Shown here in pieces: positions 6,294 through 7,683 of a stretch of DNA of 7,683 nt. This DNA comes from Christensenella sp. UBA7707 (GTDB taxonomy: Bacteria > Bacillota > Clostridia > Christensenellales > CAG-138). The position numbers and the translations under genes are program-made. The notes beneath the pieces are model-generated. The model worked only from the letters and a program-made list of their open reading frames with translations, did not search any database and had not been told where the DNA came from. Within the stretch, counting starts at the first letter, position 1, and the number at the start of each line of letters is the position of its first letter. The stretch spans positions 8,300-15,982 of the forward strand of contig DLFZ01000217.1 of assembly GCA_002482435.1 (NCBI GenBank), written 5' to 3'.

Positions 6294-6974
6294 ATGAAGC
6301 CTGGGCTTAAAACCTTTTTGACCGTTGGTTGTGTTTTTATTTTGTTCCTCGCGATGCTTTTCGGGTTTGCGTTTAACATCAAGGGCCTTACGGTATGGGG
6401 CTATGCGCAAAAATATCAAAAAGCGGGCTATTCAAACCCTGACGTGGTGCTGATGGGCAGCTCCACCGTTCAAAACTGGAAAAATTCCGCGTCCGACCTC
6501 GGACCGCTCAAAACCGTAAACGTGGGCATAGGCGGCACGGTGGTGAAGGACTGGGTTTCCTACCTCGATACGCTTGTAACGCCGTTTGCGCCCAAAGCCG
6601 TGCTCGTTTATGTGGCCGCCAACGACCTGCACAACGACCACCGTGACCCGGGCGACGTGGCGGCAGACCTTACAAGGCTTTTAGATGACCTTCATGCAGC
6701 CCTGCCGGAAGCGAAGCTCTACTACGTTTCAGTGTACGCGACCGGCGCGCAGCCCGAATCCCGCGCGGATGAAAAAACGCTCAATGACGCCATGGCGGCG
6801 CTTTGCGAGGGCTCCGCACACCTTCGTTATATCGACTGCGCGGCGGCGCTCATCGGCGCGGACGGCGACATCCGCGAGGAGCTTTTCAGAGGCGACCTTG
6901 TGCATCTCAACGACGCGGGCTATGAAATTTGGACGGAAACCATCAAGCGCGCGCTTGACGCGGATCTTTCTTGA
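6294..6974 (+). CDS. Membrane-anchored SGNH/GDSL-type esterase
   Basis: A 226-residue SGNH hydrolase. Residues 7-29 form a hydrophobic segment after MKPGLK, with no lipobox and no clear signal-peptidase site, so it is probably an N-terminal anchor with the catalytic domain outside. The family blocks are all visible: V-L-M-G-S-S57-T-V-Q-N-W (nucleophile Ser57), N-V-G-I-G-G-T-V (oxyanion Gly), V-A-A-N110-D (block III Asn), and D201-L-V-H204-L-N-D-A-G-Y (catalytic Asp and His). Many relatives deacetylate carbohydrates and others act on lipids or peptidoglycan; the setting beside a sugar symporter and a GH3 favours a glycan or glycoside ester (inference). The start ATG 6294 follows AGGGGA, and the gap after the transporter stop is 12 bases, so the two are co-transcribed. 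Confidence 0.88.
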   Translation: MKPGLKTFLTVGCVFILFLAMLFGFAFNIKGLTVWGYAQKYQKAGYSNPDVVLMGSSTVQNWKNSASDLGPLKTVNVGIGGTVVKDWVSYLDTLVTPFAPKAVLVYVAANDLHNDHRDPGDVAADLTRLLDDLHAALPEAKLYYVSVYATGAQPESRADEKTLNDAMAALCEGSAHLRYIDCAAALIGADGDIREELFRGDLVHLNDAGYEIWTETIKRALDADLS

Positions 6975-6988
6975 AAGGAGGAGCGTTT

Positions 6989-7390
6989 ATGAAAAACAAG
7001 CTTTCCAAATTTGGCTTTCTAGGGCTTGTAGGGGTTGCGGGCTTGCTTCTTAACAGCCTCCAGCTTACGGCGTTTCTTCTGTTCTTTGCGCTGTTTTTCG
7101 CGGCGCGTGCCGAGGAGGGCGAAGAGCTCAAGAGCGTTTCGTACCGCGCCATGAAATGGTCGTTCGCCACAGGGCTTGCCACCACGTCGTGCGTATTTTT
7201 ACTTGCTGCCATCAGCGAAAAGCTGAGCATTGTCATACAGGACATTCCTTTCGACGTGCTTCTTTCCATAATGGTGGCGGCGCTCTCGTGGTGCTTTGCG
7301 GTAACGGTCGCAGTGTTCGCGCTGACGGCGGGTATCGGCGGCTTTATGCTCGCCACAAAAGCGGACGGCGCTAAAAAGAGGAAATCCTGA
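6989..7390 (+). CDS. Small multi-pass membrane protein, DUF3796-like
   Basis: A 133-residue protein with about four hydrophobic segments (roughly 8-22, 26-40, 57-76, 88-120) and a basic tail, K-A-D-G-A-K-K-R-K-S. The N-terminal pattern K-L-S-K-F-G-F-L-G-L-V-G-V-A-G, then F-F-A-L-F-F, then an acidic stretch (E-E-G-E-E) and R-A-M-K-W-S-F-A-T-G-L resembles DUF3796 membrane proteins of Firmicutes; I recognise the style rather than a proven match. No catalytic motif is visible and the function is unknown. The start is secure: a perfect AAAGGAGG at 6974-6981, overlapping the stop of the SGNH gene, lies seven bases before ATG 6989. An in-frame TTG at 6971 would precede that site and is not credible. 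It is the last gene of the plus-strand operon; a hairpin follows 14 bases after its stop. DUF3796 genes are often beside regulators, so its presence at the end of a sugar operon is a little unexpected. Confidence 0.8.
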   Translation: MKNKLSKFGFLGLVGVAGLLLNSLQLTAFLLFFALFFAARAEEGEELKSVSYRAMKWSFATGLATTSCVFLLAAISEKLSIVIQDIPFDVLLSIMVAALSWCFAVTVAVFALTAGIGGFMLATKADGAKKRKS

Positions 7391-7404
7391 CGAAGGTTCA
7401 AACA

Positions 7405-7440
7405 AAGCGCCGCAATGGGCATATGCCGGTTGCGGCGCTT
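7405..7440 (+). terminator. Hairpin terminator after the transporter operon
   Basis: AAGCGCCGCAA (7405-7415) pairs perfectly with TTGCGGCGCTT (7430-7440), an 11-bp GC-rich stem. The loop itself contains a 10-bp palindrome, GGCATATGCC (7418-7427). The following bases, GTTGTTTG, are only moderately T-rich, so termination may be leaky. It lies 14 bases after the stop of the small membrane protein gene and fits the end of the rightward operon. Confidence 0.65.
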
Positions 7441-7470
7441 GTTGTTTGCGGGTAGAGGAACCGACTTGAA

Positions 7471-7492
7471 AGACAAGCGTCAGACAAGCGTC
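7471..7492. repeat. Tandem 11-bp repeat AGACAAGCGTC x2
   Basis: AGACAAGCGTC at 7471-7481 is followed directly by an identical copy at 7482-7492, then AGA begins a third, broken copy. It lies in the non-coding stretch beyond the terminator. No function can be assigned; a replication-slippage duplication is the simplest reading. Confidence 0.6.
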
Positions 7493-7603
7493 AGATCACT
7501 CGAGGGAACATGAATGCGTAAGAAGAATATGACTCTACTGAGACGTTGTCATTAATAAACAACAAAACTACCAAACTACCAAACAATGACAATATAGTAT
7601 TTA

Positions 7604-7633
7604 AGCGCCCCTCCGATATTTCAGAGGGGCGCT
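7604..7633. terminator. GC-rich hairpin, possible terminator for a minus-strand gene entering from the right
   Basis: AGCGCCCCTC (7604-7613) and GAGGGGCGCT (7624-7633) form a perfect 10-bp stem around a 10-base AT-rich loop. On the plus strand the following bases are not T-rich. On the minus strand the stem is followed by TAAATACTATATTG, which is only moderately T-rich but closer to a terminator tail, and a minus-strand TAG lies two bases before the stem. It probably ends transcription arriving from the right or acts in both directions. Confidence 0.5.
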
Positions 7634-7635
7634 GT

Positions 7636-7683
7636 CTAATAGATGGGGGAGTGGGGGTTAATAAACATAATGGGAAACTCGGA
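7636..7683 (-). CDS. Possible 3' end of a minus-strand gene (15 codons visible)
   Basis: Reading the minus strand from the right edge, 15 codons are open and end in TAG (7638-7636), giving SEFPIMFINPHSPIY. The stop lies two bases before the hairpin at 7604-7633. Fifteen open codons can easily occur by chance, so the only real support is the position of the hairpin directly after the stop. No family can be named from so short a piece. Confidence 0.22.
   Translation of the reverse strand, partial: SEFPIMFINPHSPIY

Larger units (their letters stand above)
7391..7683. other. Non-coding right end of the window
   Basis: About 290 bases without a convincing complete gene. It holds the operon terminator (7405-7440), an 11-bp tandem repeat (7471-7492), an 8-bp tandem repeat ACTACCAA x2 (7567-7582) bracketed by an 8-bp inverted repeat TTGTCATT/AATGACAA (7546-7553 and 7585-7592), and a second GC-rich hairpin (7604-7633). 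From about 7500 to 7603 the composition shifts to A-rich, unlike the flanking genes. I see no tRNA, no confident promoter and no transposase remnant. Confidence 0.7.

Noticed and set aside
6943..7476. 177-codon minus-strand open frame opposite the small membrane protein gene
   Set aside because: The plus strand has a perfect AAAGGAGG at the right distance from ATG 6989 and a membrane-protein composition. The opposite frame runs through the operon terminator and lacks a ribosome binding site.
1..7683. CRISPR array, tRNA/rRNA gene, or insertion sequence
   Set aside because: No regularly spaced repeats of CRISPR length, no cloverleaf or rRNA sequence and no transposase frame were seen on either strand.

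Overview
The window looks like chromosomal DNA from a low-G+C-lineage (Firmicutes) bacterium with fairly GC-rich coding regions, most likely an uncultured gut-type clostridium. The grounds are strong GGAGG-type ribosome binding sites, a YSIRK/AraC-type regulator, a MelB-like GPH sugar symporter, a GH3 enzyme with the C-terminal tail seen in clostridial homologues, and a DUF3796-like membrane protein. This assignment rests on gene style only; no marker gene is present.

Layout. Two divergent gene strings flank a 364-base regulatory region (4517-4880). Leftward (minus strand) run an alpha/beta-hydrolase fused to an AraC-type regulator (2768-4516), a GH3 beta-glycosidase (321-2750) and the first 108 codons of a ChbG/YdjC-type carbohydrate deacetylase (1-324, cut by the left edge). 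They are packed with a 17-base gap and then an ATGA overlap, so they read as one operon. Rightward (plus strand) run a GPH-family symporter (4881-6281), a membrane-anchored SGNH esterase (6294-6974) and a small membrane protein (6989-7390), with gaps of 12 and 14 bases, ending at a hairpin at 7405-7440. The last ~290 bases hold no convincing complete gene. They contain short tandem repeats, a second GC-rich hairpin and possibly the 3' end of a minus-strand gene.

Function (inference). The set reads as a small glycan or glycoside utilisation locus with a de-acylation theme. The SGNH esterase at the outer face may trim acylated oligosaccharides or glycosides. The GPH symporter imports the product. 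Inside the cell the alpha/beta hydrolase domain and the ChbG-type deacetylase remove acyl groups, and the GH3 enzyme releases terminal sugars. None of the enzymes except the SGNH protein has an export signal, so hydrolysis is mainly cytoplasmic.

The most notable item is the regulator. An apparently catalytically intact esterase (GFSAGG nucleophile motif, Asp and His in place) is joined in one reading frame to a full AraC-type regulator. This suggests a transcription factor that binds, and perhaps hydrolyses, its own inducer. The intergenic region carries two separate pairs of 11-bp direct repeats, each pair spaced exactly 20 bp. That is the geometry expected for AraC-type operators, and one pair overlaps a good sigma-A promoter for the fusion gene.
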